A DNA stretch of 29,162 bases from RGIG3528 sp963649295 (GTDB taxonomy: Bacteria > Bacillota > Clostridia > Lachnospirales > Lachnospiraceae). Position numbers and translations under genes: made by a program. Shown piece by piece: positions 6,503 to 12,646 of the stretch (position 1 is its first letter; each line of letters begins with the position of its first letter). The DNA lies in NCBI GenBank assembly GCA_963649295.1, contig CAVJHK010000023.1, positions 1 to 29,162 of the forward strand, read 5' to 3'. The notes under the pieces are model-generated. The model saw only the letters and a list, made by a program, of their open reading frames with translations. It was not told the origin of the DNA and did not search any database.

Positions 6503-7850
6503 ATCACTTACGGAAAAACTTCAAAACGTATTTAAAAACCTTCGCGGCAAAGGACGTCTTACGGAAAAGGACGTAGAGAGTGCCATGAAGGAAATCAAGA
6601 TGGCTTTTCTTGAAGCGGACGTAAATTATAAGGTCGTAAAAAGCTTTGTAAAGACTGTAACTGACCGTGCAATAGGAGAAGATGTCTTAAATTCCTTAAC
6701 GCCCGGACAGATGGTTGTTAAAATTGTAAACGAAGAGCTTATTGCGCTTCTAGGTTCCGAAAATACCGAGCTTAAATTTTTGCCCGCAAATGAGATTACA
6801 TATATTATGATGTGCGGCCTGCAGGGCGCCGGCAAAACGACGACTGCCGCAAAAATCGCGGGAATATACAAAAACAAGGGTAAAAAGCCGTTGCTTGTCG
6901 CATGCGACATATACAGACCGGCGGCAATCGAACAATTAAAAATTAACGGTGAAAAGGTCGGCGTTCCCGTATTTGAAATGGGAACAGACCACAAGCCTCT
7001 TGAGATAGTTAAAGAAGCGGTAAAATATGCTGTTACAAATAGATTTAATCTTTTGATCCTGGATACTGCGGGACGCTTGCAAATCGATGAAAAGATGATG
7101 AATGAGCTTATAGAAATTGAGGAAGCTTATCCGATCACCAATACCGTTCTTACGGTTGACGCAATGACAGGTCAGGATGCCGTAAATGTTGCCGAAACGT
7201 TTAACGAAAAGCTGCCTCTCACGGGTGTTATATTGACAAAGCTTGACGGTGACACAAGAGGCGGCTGCGCACTTTCGATTAAGCAGGTTACGGGGCTTCC
7301 CATTCTTTATGCGGGCATGGGAGAACGGCTTGAAGATTTGGAACCGTTCTATCCCGACAGAATGGCAAACAGAATACTCGGAATGGGCGACATTTTGTCT
7401 CTAATCGAAAAAGCCGAAAATTCCATTGACGAAGAAAAAGCAAAGGAAATGGCAAGGAAGCTTAAAAAGGCCGAATTTGATTACAACGATTTCCTTGAGC
7501 AAATAAGCCAGATGAAAAAAATGGGCGGAATCAAAAATATTCTCGGTATGCTCCCGGGAATGGGTGCTCTAAAGGGCGTTGAAATTGACGATGATATGTT
7601 TAAGCCGATTGTTGCGATTATAAATTCGATGACGCCTGCGGAAAGAGAAAATCCGAAGCTCATGAATCCCTCAAGAAAACGCAGAATCGCAAAAGGAGCG
7701 GGTGTTGACATTGCGGAAGTAAACAGACTTGTAAAGCAGGTTGAAAGCCAGAAGCAAATGATGAAGCAGTTAAAAGGCGTTATGGGAAACAAACATGGCA
7801 AAATGCCTATGATGCCGGGCTTTGGAAAAAAGGGTAAATTTCCCTTTTAA
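6492..7850 (+). CDS. ffh: Signal recognition particle protein Ffh
   Basis: Ffh is the GTPase of the signal recognition particle. It binds 4.5S/scRNA and signal peptides and delivers ribosomes to FtsY at the membrane. The N and G domains are seen from the start, with GLQGAGKTT at residues 109-117, DTAGR at 191-195 and TKLDGDTRGG from 249. The methionine-rich M domain follows, with clusters such as KKMGGIKNILGMLPGMG and the RNA-binding stretch PSRKRRIAKGAG near residue 395. The tail HGKMPMMPGFGKKGKFPF is Met, Gly and Lys rich. The length of 452 residues is standard. The start lies inside ylxM with only a weak AGAAGAGA upstream, which fits translational coupling. Confidence 0.98.
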   Translation: MAFESLTEKLQNVFKNLRGKGRLTEKDVESAMKEIKMAFLEADVNYKVVKSFVKTVTDRAIGEDVLNSLTPGQMVVKIVNEELIALLGSENTELKFLPANEITYIMMCGLQGAGKTTTAAKIAGIYKNKGKKPLLVACDIYRPAAIEQLKINGEKVGVPVFEMGTDHKPLEIVKEAVKYAVTNRFNLLILDTAGRLQIDEKMMNELIEIEEAYPITNTVLTVDAMTGQDAVNVAETFNEKLPLTGVILTKLDGDTRGGCALSIKQVTGLPILYAGMGERLEDLEPFYPDRMANRILGMGDILSLIEKAENSIDEEKAKEMARKLKKAEFDYNDFLEQISQMKKMGGIKNILGMLPGMGALKGVEIDDDMFKPIVAIINSMTPAERENPKLMNPSRKRRIAKGAGVDIAEVNRLVKQVESQKQMMKQLKGVMGNKHGKMPMMPGFGKKGKFPF

Positions 7851-7872
7851 AAGTTTTTAAATACAGTATGTA

Positions 7873-7897
7873 ATATTCATAACAGGGATATTCATAA
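7873..7897 (+). repeat. Ten-base direct repeat upstream of rpsP
   Basis: ATATTCATAA occurs at 7873-7882 and again at 7888-7897, separated by CAGGG, in the 81-base gap between ffh and rpsP. The 15-base period is not an integral number of helical turns. I see no good promoter or terminator in this gap; the repeat may be a protein or RNA binding site, or chance in AT-rich sequence. Confidence 0.45.
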
Positions 7898-7931
7898 ATA
7901 AATTTTAATATATTAACGGAGGAAATTTAAA

Positions 7932-8171
7932 ATGGTTAAGATCAGACTTAAGAGACAGGGCGAAAAGAAGAACCCTTTCTACAGAATCGTTGTTGCGGAT
8001 GAAAGAGCACCTCGTGACGGACGTTTTATCGCAGAAATCGGAACATACAATCCGACAACGGATCCCGCAGAATTCAATGTTGACGCAGAGGCAGCAAAGA
8101 ATTGGATCGCAAACGGCGCACAGCCCACACAGACTGTTGCAAATCTTTTTAAGAAGGCCGGAATCAAATAG
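7932..8171 (+). CDS. rpsP: 30S ribosomal protein bS16
   Basis: The 79-residue protein is an unmistakable bS16, with the N-terminal VKIRLKRQGEKKNPFYRIVV, the segment APRDGRFIAEIGTYNP, and the C-terminal WIANGAQPTQTVANLFKKAG. bS16 binds 16S rRNA early and is needed for 30S assembly. Its length is normal. The start at 7932 has a strong ACGGAGG site centred about 12 bases upstream. It lies between ffh and khpA as in Bacillus, separated from ffh by an 81-base AT-rich gap with a short direct repeat. Confidence 0.98.
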   Translation: MVKIRLKRQGEKKNPFYRIVVADERAPRDGRFIAEIGTYNPTTDPAEFNVDAEAAKNWIANGAQPTQTVANLFKKAGIK

Positions 8172-8191
8172 TTTTACCGGAGGTTTTTGAC

Positions 8192-8422
8192 ATGATGAAG
8201 GAACTGGTTGCCACAATCGCAAAAGCACTTGTGGATAATCCGGATGAAGTAACTGTAACAGAAGAAGAAACCGAAAAGGGTCTTATTGTTACATTAAAGG
8301 TTGCAGAATCCGATATGGGCAAAGTCATCGGTAAGCAGGGTCGTATCGCAAAGTCGATAAGAACAGTTGTTAAAGCTGCATCGACAAAAGATGACAGAAG
8401 GGTAATTGTAGAAATACAATAG
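8192..8422 (+). CDS. khpA: KH-domain RNA-binding protein KhpA (YlqC)
   Basis: This 76-residue protein is a single KH domain of the KhpA/YlqC family, which often partners with KhpB and binds many RNAs. It starts with KELVATIAKALVDNPDEV and has the KH signature GKVIGKQGRIAKSIRTVV, where the GKQG loop is the GxxG RNA-binding element. Two ATG codons are adjacent; the first, at 8192, is 8 bases after CCGGAGG (8177-8183) and is preferred. It follows rpsP by 20 bases, so it is in the same transcript. In Bacillus the next gene is ylqD; here a terminator-like hairpin follows and ylqD is absent. Confidence 0.95.
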   Translation: MMKELVATIAKALVDNPDEVTVTEEETEKGLIVTLKVAESDMGKVIGKQGRIAKSIRTVVKAASTKDDRRVIVEIQ

Positions 8423-8437
8423 ATAAAATTAGCTTTT

Positions 8438-8464
8438 GGCGCATGTTTTTACATGCGCCTTTTA
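8438..8464 (+). terminator. Hairpin and T run between khpA and rimM
   Basis: A perfect nine-pair stem joins GGCGCATGT (8438-8446) to ACATGCGCC (8451-8459) around a TTTT loop, followed by TTTTAT. It is GC-rich for this genome and has the form of an intrinsic terminator, though the T tract is short. Because I see no clear promoter before rimM, it may be partial, setting the ratio of rpsP-khpA to rimM-trmD transcripts. Confidence 0.75.
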
Positions 8465-8506
8465 TGCATAAGTTTGACATTTTAAGCTTTTTTTAAGGAG
8501 ATTTGT

Positions 8507-9037
8507 TTGGAAAACAGGGACGAAATGTTAAGAGTCGGCGTGATTTCGAATACGCACGGAGTTCATGGCGAAGTGAAAGTTTATCCGACTACGGATGATG
8601 CAGAAAGATTTGATTATTTAAAAGAAGTTTATCTTGATTTGGGACAGGAACTAAAAAAACTTGAAGTAACAAGTGTCAAATATTTTAAAAACCTTGTTAT
8701 ATTAAAGTTTAAGGGAATAGACACCCTAAACGAAGTTGAAAAATGGAAACAAAAGGATTTGCTTGTAACGCGTGAAAATGCGGTTCCCTTAAAAGAAGGC
8801 GAATATTTTATAAGTGATATAATCGGAATACATGTGTTTAAGGATGATGATGAGGCAAACGAAATCGGAATTCTGACAGACGTTATGAAGATGTATTCAA
8901 ATGATGTCTATGTTGTGGAAACAAAGGACAAAAAAGAAATTTTGATTCCCGCAATAAAGGATTGCGATATAAAAATTTCGCTTGACGAAAAGAAAATGAG
9001 AGTTCATATGCTTCCGGGGCTCATGGATTTAAATTAA
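8507..9037 (+). CDS. rimM: 16S rRNA processing protein RimM
   Basis: RimM assists maturation of the 30S head and works with bS19. The 176-residue protein has the N-terminal RimM beta-barrel, seen as VGVISNTHGVHGEVKVYP followed by ERFDYLKEVYLD, and a PRC-barrel C-terminal half with EYFISDIIGIHVF, GILTDVMKMYSNDVYVVE and the closing DEKKMRVHMLPGLMDLN. The start is TTG at 8507 with AAGGAG 6 bases upstream. An ATG at 8525 (MLRVGVIS) is the alternative but lacks a comparable ribosome binding site. trmD follows after 11 bases, the usual pairing. Confidence 0.95.
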   Translation: MENRDEMLRVGVISNTHGVHGEVKVYPTTDDAERFDYLKEVYLDLGQELKKLEVTSVKYFKNLVILKFKGIDTLNEVEKWKQKDLLVTRENAVPLKEGEYFISDIIGIHVFKDDDEANEIGILTDVMKMYSNDVYVVETKDKKEILIPAIKDCDIKISLDEKKMRVHMLPGLMDLN

Positions 9038-9048
9038 AGAGGTAAATC

Positions 9049-9726
9049 ATGAATTTTTACGTAATGACGCTTTTTCCCGATATGATAAATATGTGCATGA
9101 ATGAAAGCATTACGGGCAGGGCAATCGAAAAAGGTTTAATTTCCGTAAATGCGATAAATATCCGTGATTTTACTCTTGACCGCCACAAAAAGGTAGACGA
9201 TTATCCTTATGGCGGCGGAGCGGGAATGCTTATGATGTGCGAGCCTGTAGTAAGAACGTGGGAGCACATAAAAGAACTTACAAACAAAGAAAAATTAAGG
9301 ACGATTTATCTTACTCCGTGGGGAAAAAGGTTTGACGAAAATGACGCACGTGACCTTGCAAAAGAAGAAAATCTTGTTTTTTTGTGCGGACATTACGAAG
9401 GCATTGACGAAAGAGCGCTCGACATGGTTGCGACGGATTTTTATTCGATAGGCGATTATGTGCTTACGGGCGGAGAATTGCCCGCAATGGTGATGATCGA
9501 TGCGATTTCGCGCCTTGTGCCGGGGGTGTTAAATAATGACGATTCCGCTGTATATGAGAGTTTTTCGGAAAATCTTCTTGAGCATCCGCAATATACGAGA
9601 CCTGAAGATTTTAGGGGTGTAAAGGTCCCCGAAATATTGCTTTCGGGACATCATCAAAATATCGAAAAGTGGAAAAAGGAAGAATCTTTAAAACGAACAC
9701 AAAAATTCAGACCGGATCTGTTATAA
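9049..9726 (+). CDS. trmD: tRNA (guanine-N1-)-methyltransferase TrmD
   Basis: TrmD methylates G37 next to the anticodon of some tRNAs, using S-adenosylmethionine bound in a trefoil knot, and prevents frameshifting. The family motifs are all present: YGGGAGMLMMCEPV, the knot segments YLTPWGKRF and FLCGHYEGIDERAL, then GDYVLTGGELPAMVMIDAI with LVPGVL, and the C-terminal LLSGHHQNIEKWKKE. The length of 225 residues is slightly short at the C-terminus but within range. The ATG at 9049 has AAAGAGG at 9036-9042 that overlaps the rimM stop. It is probably co-transcribed with rimM; rplS beyond it has its own promoter. Confidence 0.97.
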   Translation: MNFYVMTLFPDMINMCMNESITGRAIEKGLISVNAINIRDFTLDRHKKVDDYPYGGGAGMLMMCEPVVRTWEHIKELTNKEKLRTIYLTPWGKRFDENDARDLAKEENLVFLCGHYEGIDERALDMVATDFYSIGDYVLTGGELPAMVMIDAISRLVPGVLNNDDSAVYESFSENLLEHPQYTRPEDFRGVKVPEILLSGHHQNIEKWKKEESLKRTQKFRPDLL

Positions 9727-9733
9727 AAAATAC

Positions 9734-9762
9734 TTGCATTTTGGGATAAAAAGTGATATATT
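9734..9762 (+). promoter_or_regulatory. Sigma-A promoter for rplS
   Basis: TTGCAT at 9734-9739 is followed after 17 bases by TATATT at 9757-9762, with TG in the extended -10 position (9754-9755). It begins 8 bases after the trmD stop. Transcription should start near 9769, leaving a leader of about 73 bases. Confidence 0.75.
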
Positions 9763-9768
9763 ATTTCG

Positions 9769-9841
9769 GCATGAGCAAAAGTCGGTCCGCTGTCATCATA
9801 AATATGAGTAAGAACGGCTTATTATATAAGGAGGTCGTAAA
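9769..9841 (+). ncRNA. Candidate ribosomal protein L19 leader
   Basis: The untranslated leader before rplS contains two near-copies of one element, ATGAGCAA (9771-9778) and ATGAGTAA (9804-9811), flanking GGTCCGCTGTCAT. ATGAGC can pair with GC-TG-TCAT at 9789-9796 (a two-base bulge and a 12-base loop). The same TCAT can instead pair with the second ATGA. Firmicutes have a described L19 leader RNA family, and this segment is in the right place and looks similar from memory; I could not run a covariance search. It ends with AAGGAGG, the rplS ribosome binding site. Confidence 0.5.
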
Positions 9842-10189
9842 ATGAACGACATTATCAAAAATATCGAGGCAGGCCAGGTTAAGGCAGAGAAGCCCGAATT
9901 CAACGTAGGCGATACAGTAAGAGTATCCGCAAAGATTAAGGAAGGCAACCGCGAAAGAATTCAGATCTTCGAGGGAACTGTATTAAAGAGACAGCATGCG
10001 GGCGCAAGAGAGACATTTACCGTAAGAAAGTCTTCAAACGGTATCGGCGTAGAAAAAACATGGCCGCTTAATTCCCCTAATGTTGAAAAGGTTGAGGTTA
10101 TCAGAACAGGTAAGGTTAGACGTGCGAAGCTTAACTATCTCCGTGAGAGAACAGGTAAGAGCGCAAAGGTTAAGGAAGTCATCAGATAA
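9842..10189 (+). CDS. rplS: 50S ribosomal protein bL19
   Basis: bL19 lies at the interface of the two ribosomal subunits. The 115-residue protein shows the family sequence: PEFNVGDTVRVSAKIKEGNR, then RIQIFEGTVLKRQHAGARETFTVRKSSNGIGVEKTWP (here summarised by its GARETFTVRK core), the segment SPNVEKVEVIRTGKVRRAKL and the end YLRERTGKSAKVKE. The length is normal. The ATG at 9842 is preceded by AAGGAGG. It stands as its own transcription unit, with a promoter at 9734-9762 and an intrinsic terminator right after the stop, which allows expression at ribosomal-protein levels apart from trmD and rbgA. Confidence 0.98.
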   Translation: MNDIIKNIEAGQVKAEKPEFNVGDTVRVSAKIKEGNRERIQIFEGTVLKRQHAGARETFTVRKSSNGIGVEKTWPLNSPNVEKVEVIRTGKVRRAKLNYLRERTGKSAKVKEVIR

Positions 10190-10199
10190 TCAAAATTCG

Positions 10200-10231
10200 G
10201 AACAGGCTGAAAACAACCTGTTCTTTTTTTT
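10200..10231 (+). terminator. Intrinsic terminator after rplS
   Basis: GAACAGG (10200-10206) pairs perfectly with CCTGTTC (10217-10223) around a ten-base loop, followed by eight Ts (10224-10231). It lies about 10 bases after the rplS stop and has all parts of a standard intrinsic terminator. Confidence 0.9.
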
Positions 10232-10276
10232 CGGCGGTTTTTATCAAACAAAAAAGCGTTTTATAAAAAAGAATGA

Positions 10277-10305
10277 TTGAAAAAAAATGTCGATTAAATT
10301 AAAAT
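10277..10305 (+). promoter_or_regulatory. Sigma-A promoter for rbgA
   Basis: TTGAAA at 10277-10282 is followed after 17 bases by TAAAAT at 10300-10305. It lies just after the rplS terminator and would start RNA near 10312, about 32 bases before the rbgA ATG. It probably serves rbgA, rnhB and the small genes after them. The surrounding DNA is very AT-rich, which lowers certainty. Confidence 0.65.
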
Positions 10306-10343
10306 TAAGGTTTGAGATCACTACATACGATACGGAGATTTTT

Positions 10344-11189
10344 ATGGAATATCAATGGTACCCGGGACATATGTCAAAAGCAAAAAAGGAGATAGAGGCG
10401 TCGGTGCGTCTTGTTGACGTTATAATAGAACTTATTGACGCGCGAATTCCTTATTCTTCAAAAAACCCGGATATAGATAAAATTGTAAACAATAAGCCGA
10501 GGGTGCTTTTGATGAACAAATCCGATCTTGCCGATGACAGGGTAACAAACGAATTTAAAGCATATTATACGGAAAAAGGCTTTTATGTGCTGAATATATG
10601 CGCAAAAAATCAAAACCTGAAGGCCGTTACGGATATTGTAAAGGAATCCGCAAAAGAAAAAATTGAGAGAGACAAGCGCAAAGGCATGATAAACAGGCCG
10701 CTTCGCGCTATGATACTGGGAATTCCGAACGTCGGAAAATCAACCTTTATAAATTCCTACGCAAAACGCGCATGCGCAAAAACGGGCGACCGTCCGGGAG
10801 TCACAACGGGAAAACAATGGATAAGGCTTTCTGATGAACTGGAACTTCTTGATACTCCGGGAATTTTGTGGCCGAAGTTTGAAGAAAAACGGGTCGGGAT
10901 GAATATTGCGTTAATCGGTTCGATAAATCTGGATCTGCTCGATAATGGAGAACTTGCGATAAATCTTATAGATTACCTTAAAAATAATTATGCGGGAATG
11001 ATTTCTGCGCGCTATAACGTATCCGAAGATAAGGCATCTCTTGAAATTTTAAATGACATATGCATAAAGCGTGCCGCATTAAAAAAAGGCGGCGAACCGG
11101 ATTATGACAGAGGTTCATATATGGTTGTGGATGATTTCAGAAGCGGAAAATTCGGTAAAATCAGTCTTGAAAGAGTAAAGAAGGATTAA
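10344..11189 (+). CDS. rbgA: Ribosome biogenesis GTPase RbgA (YlqF)
   Basis: RbgA is a circularly permuted GTPase needed for late 50S assembly. The permuted motif order is clear: the N-terminal signature YQWYPGHMSKAKKEI, then G4 NKSD at residues 58-61, and only afterwards G1 GIPNVGKST at 126-134, a G2 region with RPGVTTGKQW and G3 DTPG at 170-173. The C-terminal RNA-binding domain follows. The length of 281 residues equals that of the Bacillus protein. I chose the ATG at 10344, with ACGGAGA 5 bases upstream; the longer open frame starting at 10287 runs through the promoter and adds residues absent from the family. rnhB starts one base after the stop. Confidence 0.96.
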   Translation: MEYQWYPGHMSKAKKEIEASVRLVDVIIELIDARIPYSSKNPDIDKIVNNKPRVLLMNKSDLADDRVTNEFKAYYTEKGFYVLNICAKNQNLKAVTDIVKESAKEKIERDKRKGMINRPLRAMILGIPNVGKSTFINSYAKRACAKTGDRPGVTTGKQWIRLSDELELLDTPGILWPKFEEKRVGMNIALIGSINLDLLDNGELAINLIDYLKNNYAGMISARYNVSEDKASLEILNDICIKRAALKKGGEPDYDRGSYMVVDDFRSGKFGKISLERVKKD

Positions 11190-11190
11190 A

Positions 11191-11946
11191 ATGGAAAGTA
11201 TTTCGGAAATCAAAAATATTTTAAACGGTCTTTCACCGGATAATTTAAACGGCTTTATAGAGAAATATGTAAACGATCCGAGGGCGGGCGTTAAAAAAAC
11301 GGTTGAAACCGCCATCAAAAGAGAAGCGGATTATAATGCCGAACTTAAAAGACTTGACGAAATGCTTTATTTTGAAAATAAATATTCGGATTATGAATTT
11401 ATTTGCGGAATAGATGAGGCGGGGCGCGGTCCTCTTGCGGGTCCTGTTGTTGCGGCTGCAGTTATTTTGCCGAAAAATGAAAAAATTCTTTATGTAAACG
11501 ATTCAAAGAAACTGAGTCCGGAATTAAGAGCACGTCTTTATGACGAAATAACAAAAAAAGCCGTAAGCTACGGTATAGGAATTGTTTCGCATACGGAAAT
11601 CGACAGAATCAATATTTTACAGGCAACATACGAGGCAATGAGAATTGCGGTGTCAAAATTAAATCCAATGCCAAATCTTCTTTTAAACGATGCCGTGAGA
11701 ATTCCCGGTATTGATATTCGCCAGGTTGATATAATAAAGGGCGATGCAAAATCGCTTTCAATTGCTGCTGCAAGCATAATGGCAAAAGTTACGAGAGACA
11801 GGATAATGACGGAGTTTCAGGATAAATATCCCGAATATAATTTTAAATCAAACAAAGGATACGGCTCAAAGGAGCATATTGACGCAATAAAGAAATACGG
11901 ACCATGTGAAATACATAGGCAAAGCTTTATACAGGGGTTCATTTAA
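11191..11946 (+). CDS. rnhB: Ribonuclease HII
   Basis: RNase HII removes ribonucleotides from DNA and RNA primers. The family core begins at residue 71 with CGIDEAGRGPLAGPVVAAAV, giving the catalytic pair Asp75-Glu76. NDSKKLSPELR follows, then LLNDAV with Asp167, and KGDAKSLSIAAASIMAKVTRD with Asp185. The protein closes with SNKGYGSKEHIDAIKKYGPC and HRQSFIQGF, as usual. At 251 residues it is typical of Firmicutes, which carry about 70 extra N-terminal residues. It begins one base after rbgA, with AAGAAGGA overlapping the rbgA end, so the genes are coupled as in Bacillus. Confidence 0.97.
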   Translation: MESISEIKNILNGLSPDNLNGFIEKYVNDPRAGVKKTVETAIKREADYNAELKRLDEMLYFENKYSDYEFICGIDEAGRGPLAGPVVAAAVILPKNEKILYVNDSKKLSPELRARLYDEITKKAVSYGIGIVSHTEIDRINILQATYEAMRIAVSKLNPMPNLLLNDAVRIPGIDIRQVDIIKGDAKSLSIAAASIMAKVTRDRIMTEFQDKYPEYNFKSNKGYGSKEHIDAIKKYGPCEIHRQSFIQGFI

Positions 11947-11959
11947 AACGGAGCTTTTG

Positions 11960-12226
11960 ATGGAAGAAGAAATTAAGAAAAAAACTGCCGTTGCGCTCGA
12001 ATATGAAAAAGGGGATCAGGCACCGCGCATTACTGCGTCGGGGCACGGGTTTGTTGCGGAAAAAATAATAGAAACCGCGAAAAGCGCAAAGGTGCCGTTA
12101 CATAAAGACGAAAGACTTGCGGAAACTTTGTCGGGGTTAACTATCGGCGAAAGTATTCCGGAAGAACTTTATTCTGTTGTTGCGGAAGTCCTTGTCATGG
12201 TTGACAGAGCTGAAAATAAGCTGTAA
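11960..12226 (+). CDS. Stand-alone FlhB C-terminal-like protein (YlqH type)
   Basis: The 88-residue protein resembles the cytoplasmic domain of the flagellar/type III export switch protein FlhB, without any membrane part. The shared pattern is TAVALEYEKGDQAPRITASG, then GFVAEKIIETAKSAKVPLHKDE, LAETL and the end IPEELYSVVAEVLVMV. FlhB cleaves itself at an NPTH motif just before the AVAL strand; here those positions read KKTAVAL, so self-cleavage is not expected. No flagellar gene is nearby. Small proteins of this type follow rnhB in Bacillus (ylqH), but their role is unknown. I chose ATG 11960, with ACGGAGC 5 bases upstream, over the frame opening at 11906 inside rnhB. Confidence 0.88.
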   Translation: MEEEIKKKTAVALEYEKGDQAPRITASGHGFVAEKIIETAKSAKVPLHKDERLAETLSGLTIGESIPEELYSVVAEVLVMVDRAENKL

Positions 12227-12286
12227 AAGGCGGAAGGCAAGCTAAAGGCGGCTAAAAACCAAAAAATAATAATTTAAGGGGAATTG

Positions 12287-12646
12287 ATGGATACAAGGTA
12301 TTTGGGAAGAAAAGGGGAAGACTTGGCCGCAAATTATATTGTTTCACACGGCGGAATAATACTTGCCCGCAATTTTTTCTTTAAGGGCGGAGAAATAGAT
12401 ATTGTTGCGAAGGACAGATTTTTTAACGAGGATTATATTTGTTTTATAGAAGTAAAGGCAAGGAATTCTGACAAAAACGGATATCCGGAAGAAGCAGTGA
12501 CGCTTGCAAAGCAAAAGAAAATAATTAAGGGCGCATTGTTTTACCTAAATTATAAAAAAATCGGCATGAATGTGCCTATGCGCTTTGATGTTGTAAGTAT
12601 TTTGGATAATGAGGTAAAGTGGATTAAAAATGCATTCACAATGTAG
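12287..12646 (+). CDS. YraN family (UPF0102) putative nuclease-fold protein
   Basis: This 119-residue protein belongs to the YraN/UPF0102 family, which has a restriction-endonuclease-like fold but no firmly known function. The family pattern is visible: LGRKGEDLAANYI at the N-terminus, ARNFFFKGGEIDIVAKD with the putative catalytic Glu36 and Asp38, then FIEVKARN with Glu55 and Lys57, and PEEAVTLAKQKKIIKGA. ATG 12287, 4 bases after AAGGGGA, is preferred to the adjacent upstream TTG. It lies downstream of rnhB, as YraN genes often do, and its 3' end overlaps the next gene by 17 bases. Confidence 0.92.
   Translation: MDTRYLGRKGEDLAANYIVSHGGIILARNFFFKGGEIDIVAKDRFFNEDYICFIEVKARNSDKNGYPEEAVTLAKQKKIIKGALFYLNYKKIGMNVPMRFDVVSILDNEVKWIKNAFTM

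Noticed and set aside
8474..8479. TTGACA before rimM as a -35 box
   Set aside because: The bases 16-18 further on are the ribosome binding site region and do not resemble a -10 box.
10287..10343. A longer N-terminus for rbgA from the ATG at 10287
   Set aside because: It overlaps the likely promoter -10 region, lacks a ribosome binding site and adds 19 residues not found in the family; ATG 10344 has both a good site and the conserved start.
12227..12286. Partial repeat of AAGCT-AAAGGCGG sequence between the FlhB-like gene and yraN
   Set aside because: It is short and imperfect, in a 60-base spacer, with no sign of a mobile element or regulatory structure.
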